Positions 1-7,645 of a stretch of DNA of 64,000 bases are shown here, in pieces. Below the pieces are notes generated by a model. The model saw only the letters and a list, made by a program, of their open reading frames with translations, was not told the DNA's origin and ran no database searches. The position numbers and the translations under genes are program-made. The DNA is taken from NCBI GenBank assembly GCA_035544955.1, contig DASZZN010000041.1, positions 1 to 64,000 on the forward strand, written 5' to 3'. The stretch's first letter is position 1. Each line of letters begins with the position of its first letter. This stretch comes from Candidatus Dormiibacterota bacterium. Its GTDB lineage: Bacteria > Chloroflexota > Dormibacteria > CF-121.

Positions 1-340
1 AGGCGCCGACCAGCTGGATTGAGTTCCCCTCCCCCACTTGCGGGGGAGGGCCAGGGTGGGGGTCTGAGCGAAGCGTCCGCACGCCGATCAGGGCGATGGC
101 GACGCCGCCGACGAGGCCAATCCAGCGCCCCTGCCCGAGCAGCACGTTCGTGATCGCGGCAACGCCGAAGGCCGCCAGCCCGGCATAGATGGCGTCGCCG
201 GTGGCGACCCCGAGTCCGCAGACGAGGCCGCTACGCCAGCCGCGCGAGAGGGTGCGGCGCAGGACCAGAAAGAAGATCGGGCCTGGCGACGCGGCGATGG
301 GGAACCCGATAAGGAATCCGAGGGCCAGCGCCCTGGCCAT
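1..340 (-). CDS. LysE/RhtB-family exporter, partial (C-terminus outside window)
   Basis: Reading the minus strand from the ATG at 340 gives an open frame to the window edge (113 codons). The N-terminus has the family hallmark of a hydrophobic helix followed by ASPGPIFFLVLRRTLSRG, then GLGVATGDAIYAGLAAFG and a third helix ending in GVRTLRS. These are the first three membrane segments of LysE/RhtB amino-acid (or similar metabolite) exporters of the inner membrane. Straight after helix 3 the frame runs through a palindromic repeat (26-64), giving a Gly/Pro-rich stretch (DPHPGPPPQVGEGN) in the cytoplasmic loop where family members have an ordinary short linker, and then stays open (SIQLVGA). Substrate cannot be told. 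The rest of the gene lies to the left. Confidence 0.8.
   Translation of the reverse strand, partial: MARALALGFLIGFPIAASPGPIFFLVLRRTLSRGWRSGLVCGLGVATGDAIYAGLAAFGVAAITNVLLGQGRWIGLVGGVAIALIGVRTLRSDPHPGPPPQVGEGNSIQLVGA
26..64 (+). repeat. GC-rich palindromic repeat, copy 1 (inside LysE-family gene)
   Basis: Arms CCCTCCCCC and GGGGGAGGG around a short loop, followed by CCAGGGTGGGGG. The same arrangement recurs at 5779, 7602, 25054, 37229 and (inverted) 59474. This copy lies inside the coding frame of the LysE-family gene, read antisense to the repeat, without breaking the frame. Confidence 0.8.
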
Positions 341-420
341 CTGCGCTCACGCGACCAATCCTAGGGCAAAGGGCACACAGGTCTGCCAAGCTCGGGAAGG
401 CAAAGCCGGCAGAACCTGTA

Positions 421-607
421 GAAAATTGAAGCGACCCATCGTTACGGTTGATAACCCGCCGGTGTGACCCAACGAGCCCTTACCGCCGCCCAGTCCACCC
501 GTTTCCGAGAGGACCTTCGCTCCGTACTGATCGGGTCCTTGCGGGCCCGGGGTTCGGGAGCCGACCGATGTCGTTTCCTTCATCGGCTGGCTTTCTGACA
601 GGTCGCG
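421..607 (-). ncRNA. Structured RNA, copy A (unrecognised class)
   Basis: About 185 nt in the 335-bp gap between the LysE-family gene and the esterase; homologous to copy B at 7646-7907. Read on the minus strand the ends pair (599-606 with 431-438, GCGACCU with GGGUCGC, one U.G). Inside are: a stem 564-570/581-587 whose loop holds GGAAAC; a GCAA-capped hairpin 533-548; a GAAA-capped hairpin 498-509 inside an outer stem 492-496/511-515; and a hairpin 455-462/469-476. An AU-rich tract follows the closing stem (415-430). Minus strand is preferred because all loops are then GNRA and wobble pairs are G.U; one pair in hairpin 533-548 argues the other way. On this strand the RNA lies about 80-100 nt upstream of the LysE-family start, so a leader role is possible, but copy B has no such gene. 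The rest of the gap (341-420, 608-675) shows no gene. Confidence 0.6.
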
Positions 608-675
608 GGCGTAGCGTAGAGTGCGAAGTTATCCGCCGCAACTCCGAACTGCGGTTCGCAAACGGATGATCGTTG

Positions 676-2148
676 TCACCCTCGGGTCGGGTTCGGCGGC
701 GCTGGCATCGCTGCGAGCTGCGGCTCGATGACCTTGAGGCCGAAAAGCAGCCCGTCCCAGAAGAGACGACCACCATGTCCTCCCCCTGGAATGAGCTCGA
801 AATCGGTAGAGACTCCTAGTCGGCGAACTTGTTGCACGAACCCTTCCGTCGATGCGCGGTACGGATCGGCCGCGCCAACCGTGAGGATGTAGTGGACGGA
901 GCGGGCCGCGGCGCTGCGCTGGACGATGATGGTCGGGCTGTTGCTGTCGGCATAGGCGCGATCGACCCCGAAGACCGGGCCGCGGGCGACGTAATAACCG
1001 GAGAACCCCATCGCCACACCGAAAACGTCGGGATGGCGCGCCGCGATGTTGACCGCGCCGTAAGCGCCGGACGAGAGCCCGCCGATGATTCGGTACTGCC
1101 GATACGCGGCCGTCCGATACTGCCGATCGACGTACGCAACCAACTCGAGCGTCGCATCCTCGATCCGGTCACGACCATCCCGGCGGTTGGCCCATTGGGT
1201 TGCCACCGTCACGTGACCGTTGCCATCGGGCATCACCAGGATGGCCTCGGACAGGTCGCCGTGGGCGAAGCCGGCATCGAACACCGCCGGCGTGCCATAA
1301 CGAAGCCATTCACCGGAATTCGACGGATCACCGTGCAGCAGGTAGATCGTCGGATAGTGCCGGTGGGCCGCCGAGCGCAAGCCGTAGCTCGGCGGCAGAT
1401 AGATGTAGAAGTGACGAGACTCCCGCATGGCCGCGCTGTAATAGGTCCCCTGCCGAACCTCGCCCGCGCTCGGGACGGGCTCCGCCGGGGCCGGTTGTCC
1501 CGAGGCGCTGACCGGCCGCGCGGCGACCGGTGCGGGAGAATACACACCGGCGTCGGGACCCACCCGCAGCAGCGGATCGACGCCGCCGGCCAGCAGGATC
1601 GTGAGGATCAGCGCGCCGCCCAGGACACCGGAGCGAACGGCGCGGGTGCGCGACTGCCGGTCCCGAAGGTGACGCCGCACCTCTCGACCAAGTAAGTCGG
1701 CGACGGCGGCGGCGACCACGGCCGCGAGAAACGCCACGGCGAGGGCGACCACCTGGTTGTGCTGGATCGCGCCGGCAGAGACACGCTCGCGCATCCCGAA
1801 GAGCGTCGGTGTCTGTTCGACAAGCCTCGCCCCTAACGGCAGGATGTAGGTCAGGCCGACGAAACCGACGGCGAAGACGCTGGATAACCAGGGGCGGCCG
1901 GTGATGAGGGCCCCGCCAAACGCGAAGAGCGCACCGGCAAGCCATGCCTCGATCAGTTGCGCGCGCTCAGGATCGAAATCGAGCGAACGCAACCCACCGT
2001 CGAGATTGCCCCAGGTGGCGCTGCCCTCGAACAAGGCCACGGCAACCGCCAGGAGCAAGAGGGCGCCAAGCGGCCACAACCTCGCGATGGATCGCGGCCG
2101 TATGCGGGTCGCGTGTGCCCGGAGGCTGGTCAGGCGGCGCGCAACCAT
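676..2148 (-). CDS. Membrane-anchored esterase, alpha/beta hydrolase (esterase D / PF00756 type)
   Basis: 490 aa from the ATG at 2148, which overlaps the end of the upstream lipid-transferase gene by 19 nt; a longer frame to 2274 has no homologous look and is rejected. The N-terminal half has about four hydrophobic membrane segments; after a Pro/Ala-rich linker (around residues 230-260) comes a soluble domain with FYIYLPPSYG, YPTIYLLHGDP (oxyanion region), the nucleophile elbow GGLSSGAYGA and a late GGGHGG histidine, i.e. a Ser-Asp-His hydrolase of the antigen-85/esterase-D type, presumably facing outside. Its pairing with an MprF-type aminoacyl-lipid synthase suggests it may hydrolyse aminoacylated lipids, as reported for esterases next to such synthases in some Gram-positives; that is inference. 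Confidence 0.75.
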   Translation of the reverse strand: MVARRLTSLRAHATRIRPRSIARLWPLGALLLLAVAVALFEGSATWGNLDGGLRSLDFDPERAQLIEAWLAGALFAFGGALITGRPWLSSVFAVGFVGLTYILPLGARLVEQTPTLFGMRERVSAGAIQHNQVVALAVAFLAAVVAAAVADLLGREVRRHLRDRQSRTRAVRSGVLGGALILTILLAGGVDPLLRVGPDAGVYSPAPVAARPVSASGQPAPAEPVPSAGEVRQGTYYSAAMRESRHFYIYLPPSYGLRSAAHRHYPTIYLLHGDPSNSGEWLRYGTPAVFDAGFAHGDLSEAILVMPDGNGHVTVATQWANRRDGRDRIEDATLELVAYVDRQYRTAAYRQYRIIGGLSSGAYGAVNIAARHPDVFGVAMGFSGYYVARGPVFGVDRAYADSNSPTIIVQRSAAARSVHYILTVGAADPYRASTEGFVQQVRRLGVSTDFELIPGGGHGGRLFWDGLLFGLKVIEPQLAAMPAPPNPTRG

Positions 2149-3638
2149 TTGACCGGCGCAATCACGCGCCCGGTGACATGCTGGGCCAGCCGTGGGTAAT
2201 GCAGGAGCAGCGTCGCCGCGGCGACCACCGGCCAATCGATCAATCGTTCTGCCACCATGTAGCGCGGCTCCCACGTGGGCCGGAATTTCGTCTTGAACGC
2301 AGAGAGGCCGCAGGCCGACGGGCCGCCCGCTGGTGCCAGCCCAAGGCTCGCCCAGGTGGCCGTGCCCTTGAAGTGCGTCAGGCCGGTGTAGAGCAGGAGG
2401 TCCATCGTGCCGCCCGGCGCATTGGCGCGACGCCGCATGGCATCGAGCGATACACCGCGAGCGGCCGGCAGCGAGAGCCAGGTGACATAGGCGACCAGCT
2501 CGCCGGCGGCGTCGTGCGCGAGGCCGACCGTCGTGGGGACGGCCGGGACGTCATCGCTGCGGCCGACGGAGAATCCCATCTCGCCAAAATGCCGGTTCTG
2601 GATCCGCATTTCGGTGAGACCGCGCATGGCCCGTCGGGTCTGCGGCGGTATCGCGGCGTCGGGAACGATCGTGACCGTCACGCCGTTACGCTGCGCCCGG
2701 CTGATCTCGTGGCGGAGCTTCGCCATGATGGGGCCTTCCAGGGTGAGGCCATCGAGCTCCACGATCGCCTCGGACCCGATGCGGTAGCCATGGCCCCAAC
2801 CGAACTCGTCGGCCATCGCCTCGGGGACCTGGTAGAAGCCGACGCGCCATCCGCGGCGGTGACTCTCCGCCCGGAATTCGGCGTACAGCGAGGGAAGTGC
2901 CGCCGCCGGCCCGACCCCAGGACCGAGGACCACCGCGGCGCCCGACCTGGCCGCATAGGCCAGGTACGCCGTGCCCTCGCGGTTCCAGAAATAGCGCTTG
3001 TCGTGCATCAGCGTGAACGGGCTGATCCCGGCCCGCGCGTACTCCTGGTAGACGGTGGCCAGCGGTCCGATGCTGCTCGGCAGTGGAGCGTTGCGGACCA
3101 GGAGCAGCAGGCCCCAGAGCCCCGCCCCGAGGGCGATCAGGAAGATGAGCGTAAAGAGCGCGATCAGGGTACCCTTCGGCCGCTCGAGCAGGAACAGGGC
3201 CACGACGAGCCCGGTAGCCGCGAGCAGAACGAACCGGCCGAGGCGACTGGCACGAGTGTCACTCAGCTCCCACCAGAGGGGACGGGCAATCACGACGAGC
3301 GCGAATCCGATTGCCCCCGCGAGTGCCAGGACCGGCCGGCCGGTCACCACTCCCAGAAAGACATTGGCTACGGCAATGACCAACAGCGCCTCTTGCACCG
3401 TCCGCTTGGGCCGCATCGCAACCAGGACGCCGGCCACGACGAGCACCAGCACCAGGACGATGGCGGCCTTGGTCAGCGCCGTCGCCGCCACAAATCCCGC
3501 CGTGCGCCAGACGTGCCGGTTTGACAGCCAGGCCTGAAGCGAAAGCGCGGCCGCGCCCAGCACCATCACGGTCAGTCCCATGCGCAGCGGTTCGCGAAAA
3601 GCTCTCACCGAGGAGCTCACGTCTCTCTTACCGATCAT
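2130..3638 (-). CDS. DUF2156 phosphatidylglycerol lysyltransferase-like membrane protein (MprF/LysX type)
   Basis: 502 aa. About six hydrophobic segments in the first 200 residues are followed by the cytoplasmic DUF2156 (LPG synthase C-terminal) GNAT-like domain: HDKRYFWNREGTAYLAYA, then VVLGPGVGP, GFYQVPE, the stretch LRHEISRAQRNG, and near the end APGGTMDLLLYTGLTHFKGTAT and FKTKFRPTWEPRYMV, which are characteristic of the family. Such enzymes transfer an amino acid from aminoacyl-tRNA to phosphatidylglycerol or another lipid and lower membrane negative charge. Lysine versus alanine specificity cannot be read from the sequence. No lysyl-tRNA synthetase domain is fused. First gene of a two-gene operon with the esterase. 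Confidence 0.8.
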   Translation of the reverse strand: MIGKRDVSSSVRAFREPLRMGLTVMVLGAAALSLQAWLSNRHVWRTAGFVAATALTKAAIVLVLVLVVAGVLVAMRPKRTVQEALLVIAVANVFLGVVTGRPVLALAGAIGFALVVIARPLWWELSDTRASRLGRFVLLAATGLVVALFLLERPKGTLIALFTLIFLIALGAGLWGLLLLVRNAPLPSSIGPLATVYQEYARAGISPFTLMHDKRYFWNREGTAYLAYAARSGAAVVLGPGVGPAAALPSLYAEFRAESHRRGWRVGFYQVPEAMADEFGWGHGYRIGSEAIVELDGLTLEGPIMAKLRHEISRAQRNGVTVTIVPDAAIPPQTRRAMRGLTEMRIQNRHFGEMGFSVGRSDDVPAVPTTVGLAHDAAGELVAYVTWLSLPAARGVSLDAMRRRANAPGGTMDLLLYTGLTHFKGTATWASLGLAPAGGPSACGLSAFKTKFRPTWEPRYMVAERLIDWPVVAAATLLLHYPRLAQHVTGRVIAPVKWLRAA

Positions 3639-3857
3639 TTAATTTGGATAGTACCTCCGGTAGGCTGCGAAAACCATCACCCATCAGACGCGCGAAAGCC
3701 CGGCAACGTCGCAGCCGAGGGCAAAGATCTCCAACTTCCCACTTCGCCTAACGTCGGGCGCCAGCAAAAAGGAACGTTCCAGCTGTTGCACGGCACGATC
3801 CGAGTCTGGGGGGCGCAGTTAAATAGCCGCTAACGCCCTTGTTAAGGTTTCGTTCCC
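3639..3857. other. Intergenic region with a long-range stem
   Basis: No gene in these 219 bases between the decayed methyltransferase and the start of the lipid-transferase gene. An 8-bp perfect inverted repeat (GGCTGCGA at 3663-3670 and TCGCAGCC at 3709-3716) encloses 38 nt that contain a GCGAAAGC mini-hairpin. It could be a leader element of the lipid-transferase operon (minus strand) or chance; I can name no RNA family for it. Confidence 0.3.
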
Positions 3858-4415
3858 CTAGCCGGCTTTACGTGCAGTGACGAAATTCGACACCATTTGC
3901 GTCCGAACCTGCCCCTCGGCGTGCAGCGGGCTCAGCCGCCGTTCTGCGGCGCTCCAGAGCCGGGCACGCGTATCAGGGTCGAGTTCCGCAATCGTGGTAG
4001 CGATTGGCGAGGCGGCCAGTGCCGAGAGGGCCTGCGCGATGCCACCTTCGAACGTGATCGGGTGGCGGACCTCGACGACCGACACACTGGTGAACCGCTC
4101 GTTACGGAAGGTGGACTCCAGCTCGGCCGCCCTCGGCCAGCGGAACGGCATACCGTACGGGTCCGCCTGGTCAGTGGGCACGCACTCGCGCAGCGCGGCA
4201 TCCATGGCGGCAAAGTACGGCTGGAGGTCGATCGCGCGCCAGACCGCGGCGGCGACGCGGCCGCCCGGCTTGAGCGCGCGATGCATCTCGCGGATGGCCG
4301 CCGGGCGATCCGGAAAAAAACTGCAGTCCCTGCTGGCAGGTGACGACGTTGAAGCCGCCGTCTTCGACAGGGAGCGGTGCGGCAGGCGAGACCAGATACC
4401 CGAGCCCCGGCTCGA
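3858..4415 (-). pseudogene. Class I SAM-dependent methyltransferase remnant (5' truncated and frameshifted)
   Basis: Two overlapping frames carry the C-terminal two thirds of a methyltransferase. The upstream frame reads LPVEDGGFNVVTCQQGLQ (motif around the end of the SAM domain); the downstream frame continues FFPDRPAAIREMHRALKPGGRVAAAVW to the end at 3858. The junction is a run of seven A on the plus strand (4314-4320); removing one base restores the family sequence CQQGLQFFPDR. The N-terminal SAM-binding motif I is absent because the preceding zinc-ribbon gene ends exactly where it should lie. A sequencing error could explain the frameshift but not the missing N-terminus. Likely a decayed gene fused to the end of the paa operon. 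Confidence 0.7.
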
Positions 4416-4553
4416 TCAGTACTTGCTGGCTTCGAAATAGCTACCGCAGGCGCGGCATTTGCACTGCATCGTCATCACCTGGCTGCCAAAGAGCGAGATG
4501 ACCTCGGTATCGGCTGACGTGCAGAACGGGCAACGCGGCGGGGGCTTATCCAC
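4416..4553 (-). CDS. Zinc-ribbon protein of phenylacetyl-CoA epoxidase (PaaD/PaaJ C-terminal domain as a separate gene)
   Basis: 45 aa. It starts at a GTG (4553) that overlaps the stop codon of paaC by 8 nt. It contains CPFC at residues 8-11 and CKCRAC at residues 31-36, two CxxC knuckles, with TEVISLFGS between them. In enteric PaaD this Cys-rich zinc finger is the C-terminal half of one protein with the MIP18/DUF59 domain; here the two halves are different genes separated by paaB and paaC. PaaD is an accessory factor for assembly or maturation of the epoxidase. Translational coupling to paaC places it firmly in the operon. Confidence 0.8.
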   Translation of the reverse strand: MDKPPPRCPFCTSADTEVISLFGSQVMTMQCKCRACGSYFEASKY

Positions 4554-5247
4554 TGGCCGGCATGTAGCGCTTTTCCGCAAGCCCCTGCAACAGGTCGAGC
4601 GTCGCCTGATCGATGCCGCCAGCCTGGGTTCGCCGGCGGATCGGTTCCCAACTGCCCCACTCGATGGCGGGCTGCGGTGCGCTGGCGTCGAGCCGTTCTT
4701 CCAGCAGCCGTCGCAGGTCGCGCACGCCGTAGGCCAGCTGGCCGCTGCGATGCAGCTCATCGACGTCCCCGTTTTCGGGTCCGATCCATTCCAGCGATTC
4801 CCGCCACGCACGGTCGATGGCCGCGCCAGCCTCCACCTCGTGCATCCAGCTTCGGCCATGGAGCGTGTGATAGCGCTCTTCCTGGAGCATCTTCTTGAGC
4901 CGGCTTCGCAAAATCTCCACGTTGCCGTTGGCCAGCGCCTCGATCATCAGGGTGAAGGCATTGTCGAGGACGGCGTTGGCGGCGACGAACTCAGCCCATT
5001 CCGTCCAGGGTCGGTCCAGGTAGGGCACGTTGGCGTAGCTGGCGGCATCCTCGACCGCACCGTCCGGGGTTCCGAGCTCACGCAATGACCCATAAAGGAC
5101 GCGGCTATGGCCGATGTCGTCGAGACCCATGGCGGCTGCCGCGATATCGGCTTCGAGTGTGGGCGCCGCGATGCACCACTCCGCGTAGCGCATCCCAAGC
5201 AATTGTTTGTTATCCGCCAGGCTCTTGACGAGCGAGTAGAGACTCAG
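4546..5247 (-). CDS. paaC: Phenylacetyl-CoA epoxidase structural subunit PaaC
   Basis: Ferritin-like subunit that pairs with PaaA in the 1,2-phenylacetyl-CoA epoxidase. Recognisable stretches are YAEWCIAAPTLEADIAAAAMGLDDIGHSR, LDRPWTEWAEFVAANAVLDN and LQEERYHTLHGRSW. Homology with other PaaC proteins (an N-terminal helix ending in the LGxRxxEWC region) requires residues LSLYSLVKSLADNKQLLG upstream of the first TTG (5202) and ATG (5193). The only start-like codon there is a CTG at 5247 that overlaps the paaB stop in a CTGA, so I take 233 aa from this CTG. If CTG is not used the protein would be about 218 aa and lack helix 1. Operon order is paaA-paaD-paaB-paaC-zinc ribbon. Confidence 0.85.
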   Translation of the reverse strand: MSLYSLVKSLADNKQLLGMRYAEWCIAAPTLEADIAAAAMGLDDIGHSRVLYGSLRELGTPDGAVEDAASYANVPYLDRPWTEWAEFVAANAVLDNAFTLMIEALANGNVEILRSRLKKMLQEERYHTLHGRSWMHEVEAGAAIDRAWRESLEWIGPENGDVDELHRSGQLAYGVRDLRRLLEERLDASAPQPAIEWGSWEPIRRRTQAGGIDQATLDLLQGLAEKRYMPASG

Positions 5248-5465
5248 CTGTCCCCGCCCGGCGCCCAGAGCGGGATGATGGCGGCTTTGGGCACGATCAT
5301 CATCTCCACCCAGCGCTCTTCGTCGTAGGTCGCGCGGGCATACGCCATGGCGAGGTCGTCGTCAGGTGCGACCACCGAGCCGACCTGGTGCAGTGGCTCG
5401 ACCCTGGTCTTGCGGGCAAAGACATCGTACTCGTGCACGTCGGGGTGAACGCGCGTGTAGCGCAT
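5244..5465 (-). CDS. paaB: Phenylacetyl-CoA epoxidase subunit PaaB
   Basis: 73 aa, shorter than the about 95 aa of E. coli PaaB but with the family core: YDVFARKTRVEPLHQVGSVV, then AYARATYDEERWVEMMIVPK. PaaB bridges two PaaAC heterodimers in the epoxidase. The ATG at 5465 overlaps the paaD stop by one base (TGATG), and its stop overlaps the CTG taken as the start of paaC. Cytoplasmic. Confidence 0.88.
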   Translation of the reverse strand: MRYTRVHPDVHEYDVFARKTRVEPLHQVGSVVAPDDDLAMAYARATYDEERWVEMMIVPKAAIIPLWAPGGDS

Positions 5466-5818
5466 CAGACGGAAAGCCCCCAGGCCCGCAGCGCCTCGCG
5501 GCCGTCGGCGGTCAACCGGGCCGACGTCCACGGTGGGTCCCAAACGATGTCCAGGCGCACCTCCTCGATGCCCGGCTCCGCAAGCAGTCGCTCGCGGATG
5601 TCGGCCATGATCATGTCGCTGGCCGGGCAGCCCATGGCCGTAAAGGTCAGCCGCACAGCGACGGAACCGCGGTCCACGCTGACGCCATAAATCAGGCCAA
5701 GGTCCACCAAATTGACCGGCATCTCCGGATCGTTGATCTCCGCCAACGCCGACCAGATGCGCTCTTGCGGCGATGTTTCCCTCCCCCGCTCGCGGGGGAG
5801 GGCAGGGTGGGGGCTCAC
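5465..5818 (-). CDS. paaD: PaaD-type MIP18/DUF59 protein with repeat-derived N-terminus
   Basis: 117 aa from a GTG at 5818 that overlaps the paaA stop as GTGA. Residues about 16-117 are a DUF59/MIP18 domain: IWSALAEINDPEMPVNLVDLGLIY, TFTAMGCPASDMIMADIRERL and VRLDIVWDPPW, with the conserved Cys of the TAMGCP motif. It lacks the Cys-rich tail of enteric PaaD, which is encoded separately at 4416-4553. The first about 14 residues (SPHPALPRERGRE) are the translation of a palindromic repeat (5779-5815), so either the repeat has become part of the protein or the true start is internal; there is no ATG/GTG/TTG between the repeat and the IWSAL core. Confidence 0.85.
   Translation of the reverse strand: MSPHPALPRERGRETSPQERIWSALAEINDPEMPVNLVDLGLIYGVSVDRGSVAVRLTFTAMGCPASDMIMADIRERLLAEPGIEEVRLDIVWDPPWTSARLTADGREALRAWGLSV
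5779..5813 (+). repeat. GC-rich palindromic repeat, copy 2 (5' end of paaD)
   Basis: CCCTCCCCCGC and GCGGGGGAGGG arms around a tiny loop, followed by CAGGGTGGGGG. It lies between the paaA stop and the DUF59 core of paaD, antisense to the operon, and is translated as SPHPALPRERGRE in the paaD frame. Confidence 0.85.
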
Positions 5819-6741
5819 GCGCGCACCTGGAACTTCGAGAAGCTCTCCTGGAAGAGCGCGACCATCTCCGCATTGCGCGGTCCGCGCGCGCGCCAGCGCT
5901 TGAGGACCGCGTCCCAGCTGCACGGGTCCTTGAAATGCCAGCGCTTCTCGTCGGCGTCGAAGGTACAGGGGAACGGATAGTCGAGCACGTAGCCCTCCCC
6001 TTCCTTGTGCGCCGGCACCTGGATCCCGATCGATTCCATAAACGGAACGACCGTAGAGAGCCATTGCTGCCGCAGCTGGTCGTTGGTCAGGCCTTTCAGT
6101 CGATAGTCCAGCTGCGCCGAGTGCTGCTTGAGGTCGTCGGGCAAGCCAAACCATTCGACGGTCAGGGGAAACATCCAATCGACGGCCCGCTGCAACTCTT
6201 CCCTGGCTTCGCCGCCCGCGAGACTGATGCGTTTTGACCAGTTGCGGCCATTACGCAGGTGAAAGTTCTCCTCCGCCATCACTTTCACGAGGCCGCGCTT
6301 CCATGGACCATAGGACCCGTGCTCGTGGATGTCGCCCAGCAGGCAGAAGCCCGCCTGGTCGTACATCGCGTTCGCGACCACCAGCTCGGTCCAGCTCTCC
6401 AACGGCACGTCAAACGCGTACGGATAGCGAAAGGCCTTGGGATCCCGCTTGAAAATCAGCGCCTCCTGGCTCTCGCCCAGCTCTTCGAGGATGTGATACG
6501 CGATGTGCGCGTGCGCCAGCTCGTCCTGGATGATGGCGATCCCCGTCATGAAGGCGTTGACGCTGGGCGCCTTCCGGGCCGCGAGATAGTAGGCCGGCGC
6601 CGAGATCAGTTCCGTGTCGCCGGAGACCAGCAGCGTGTGCTTCAGCTCGCGCAGATAGCCGGGCGTCATTTCCGACGTCGATTCGACCAGTTCGCCCCGC
6701 TTGAGCAGCGCCTCCAGCGCCCCCGAATTCGCCGGCTCCAT
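5815..6741 (-). CDS. paaA: Phenylacetyl-CoA epoxidase catalytic subunit PaaA
   Basis: 308 aa, close to the usual size. Di-iron ferritin-fold catalytic subunit that epoxidises the ring of phenylacetyl-CoA. Visible iron-ligand regions are IIQDELAHAHIAYH and MAEENFHLRNGRNW (ExxH types), with TELVVANAMYDQAG between them and the C-terminal FPCTFDADEKRWHFKDPCSWDAVLKRWRARGP. First gene of the operon. Its start at 6741 faces the alpha/beta hydrolase across fewer than 30 bp, so the two genes must share or overlap promoter sequences. No PaaE reductase, PaaG/Z/K or regulator gene is in the window, so electrons must come from elsewhere. Confidence 0.92.
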   Translation of the reverse strand: MEPANSGALEALLKRGELVESTSEMTPGYLRELKHTLLVSGDTELISAPAYYLAARKAPSVNAFMTGIAIIQDELAHAHIAYHILEELGESQEALIFKRDPKAFRYPYAFDVPLESWTELVVANAMYDQAGFCLLGDIHEHGSYGPWKRGLVKVMAEENFHLRNGRNWSKRISLAGGEAREELQRAVDWMFPLTVEWFGLPDDLKQHSAQLDYRLKGLTNDQLRQQWLSTVVPFMESIGIQVPAHKEGEGYVLDYPFPCTFDADEKRWHFKDPCSWDAVLKRWRARGPRNAEMVALFQESFSKFQVRA

Positions 6742-6767
6742 CCGGGTTGATTCTAAGATGGTGCCGG

Positions 6768-7589
6768 TTGACCGAGTTGATCGAAGCCAACGGACTGCAG
6801 TTCTACGTCCGCGATCAGGGTTCCGGAACGCCGGTCATCCTGCTGCACGGCTTTCCCGACACCGGCGATCTGTGGCGCAACCAGGTGCCGGCCCTCGTGA
6901 AAAGCGGCTTCCGCACCATCGTGCCCGACATGCGGGGGCGCGGGCGCAGTAGCAAGCCCGACGCCGTTGCCGACTATCGATTGTCATCGATCGTCCGGGA
7001 CGTCACCGCCATTCTGGATGCACTCGGCATCCAGCGCGCGCACGTCGTCGGGCATGACTGGAGCGCCGCGGTGGCGTGGCTCCTGGCGGCCTTAGCGCCC
7101 GATCGCGTCGATCGCCTGGTTGCCATCTCGGTCGGCGCTCCCGGAGCCGCGGCGAAGCCGACGCTCGAGGAACTCCAGAAGGGCTGGTACCGCCTGCTGT
7201 TCTTGTTCGAAGGCGTCGCCGAGGAGTTGCTGCAACGGGACGACTGGTCCCTGTTCCGCCTCTTCCTCGGCGGCGCGAAAGACACGGATGCTTACGTCCG
7301 GACGTTGTCCGAGCCCGGCGCGCTGACGCCGGCGCTCAACTGGTATCGTGCGAACCTTCCGGTGCAAGCGCTCCTCGGCCGGTCCGGCGGGCCGCAGCTC
7401 CCGTTGATCAAGGCGGATACGCTCGGGATCTGGAGCACCGGCGATCTCTATCTGACTGAAGACGCCATGACGCGCTCCGAGCAGCGCGTGCAGGGGACCT
7501 GGCGCTACGAGCGTTTCGAGGGCTCGCACTGGGTGCCGGTCGACCAGCCGGACCGCCTGAACCGGCTCCTGGTCGACTTCCTCTCCTGA
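6768..7589 (+). CDS. Alpha/beta hydrolase, epoxide hydrolase-like
   Basis: About 273 aa. It has VILLHGFPDTGDLWRNQVP (HGFP oxyanion motif), IVPDMRGRGRSSKP, and the nucleophile elbow VVGHDWSAAVAW with Asp in place of Ser, the mark of epoxide hydrolases and haloalkane dehalogenases; the histidine is in FEGSHWVPVDQP near the end. Start: TTG at 6768 gives the family N-terminus (LTELIEANGLQFYVRDQG); a TTG at 6747 is also open but lies 6 bp from paaA. Divergence from the phenylacetyl-CoA epoxidase operon makes a role in aromatic or epoxide metabolism attractive, but this is inference. A palindromic repeat follows the stop. Confidence 0.8.
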   Translation: MTELIEANGLQFYVRDQGSGTPVILLHGFPDTGDLWRNQVPALVKSGFRTIVPDMRGRGRSSKPDAVADYRLSSIVRDVTAILDALGIQRAHVVGHDWSAAVAWLLAALAPDRVDRLVAISVGAPGAAAKPTLEELQKGWYRLLFLFEGVAEELLQRDDWSLFRLFLGGAKDTDAYVRTLSEPGALTPALNWYRANLPVQALLGRSGGPQLPLIKADTLGIWSTGDLYLTEDAMTRSEQRVQGTWRYERFEGSHWVPVDQPDRLNRLLVDFLS

Positions 7590-7601
7590 CCTGACCGGTT
7601 T

Positions 7602-7636
7602 CCCTCCTCCCTTCCGGCGGAGGGCCAGGTGGGGGT
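7602..7636 (+). repeat. GC-rich palindromic repeat, copy 3
   Basis: CCCTCCTCCC and a GGCGGAGGG arm, then CCAGGTGGGGG; slightly degenerate copy 12 nt after the stop of the alpha/beta hydrolase and 10 nt before the end of structured RNA B. Confidence 0.7.
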
Positions 7637-7645
7637 ACCGTCGGC

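Noticed and set aside
189-776. Several open frames on both strands across the RNA A gap
   Set aside because: No start signals, no protein-like composition, and the conserved features are base pairs, not codons.
3690-3725. GAAAGCCCGGCAACGTCGCAG looked like part of an S-box (SAM) riboswitch
   Set aside because: Only the CCGGCAAC core matches; the kink-turn, other stems and a methionine-type gene downstream are missing.
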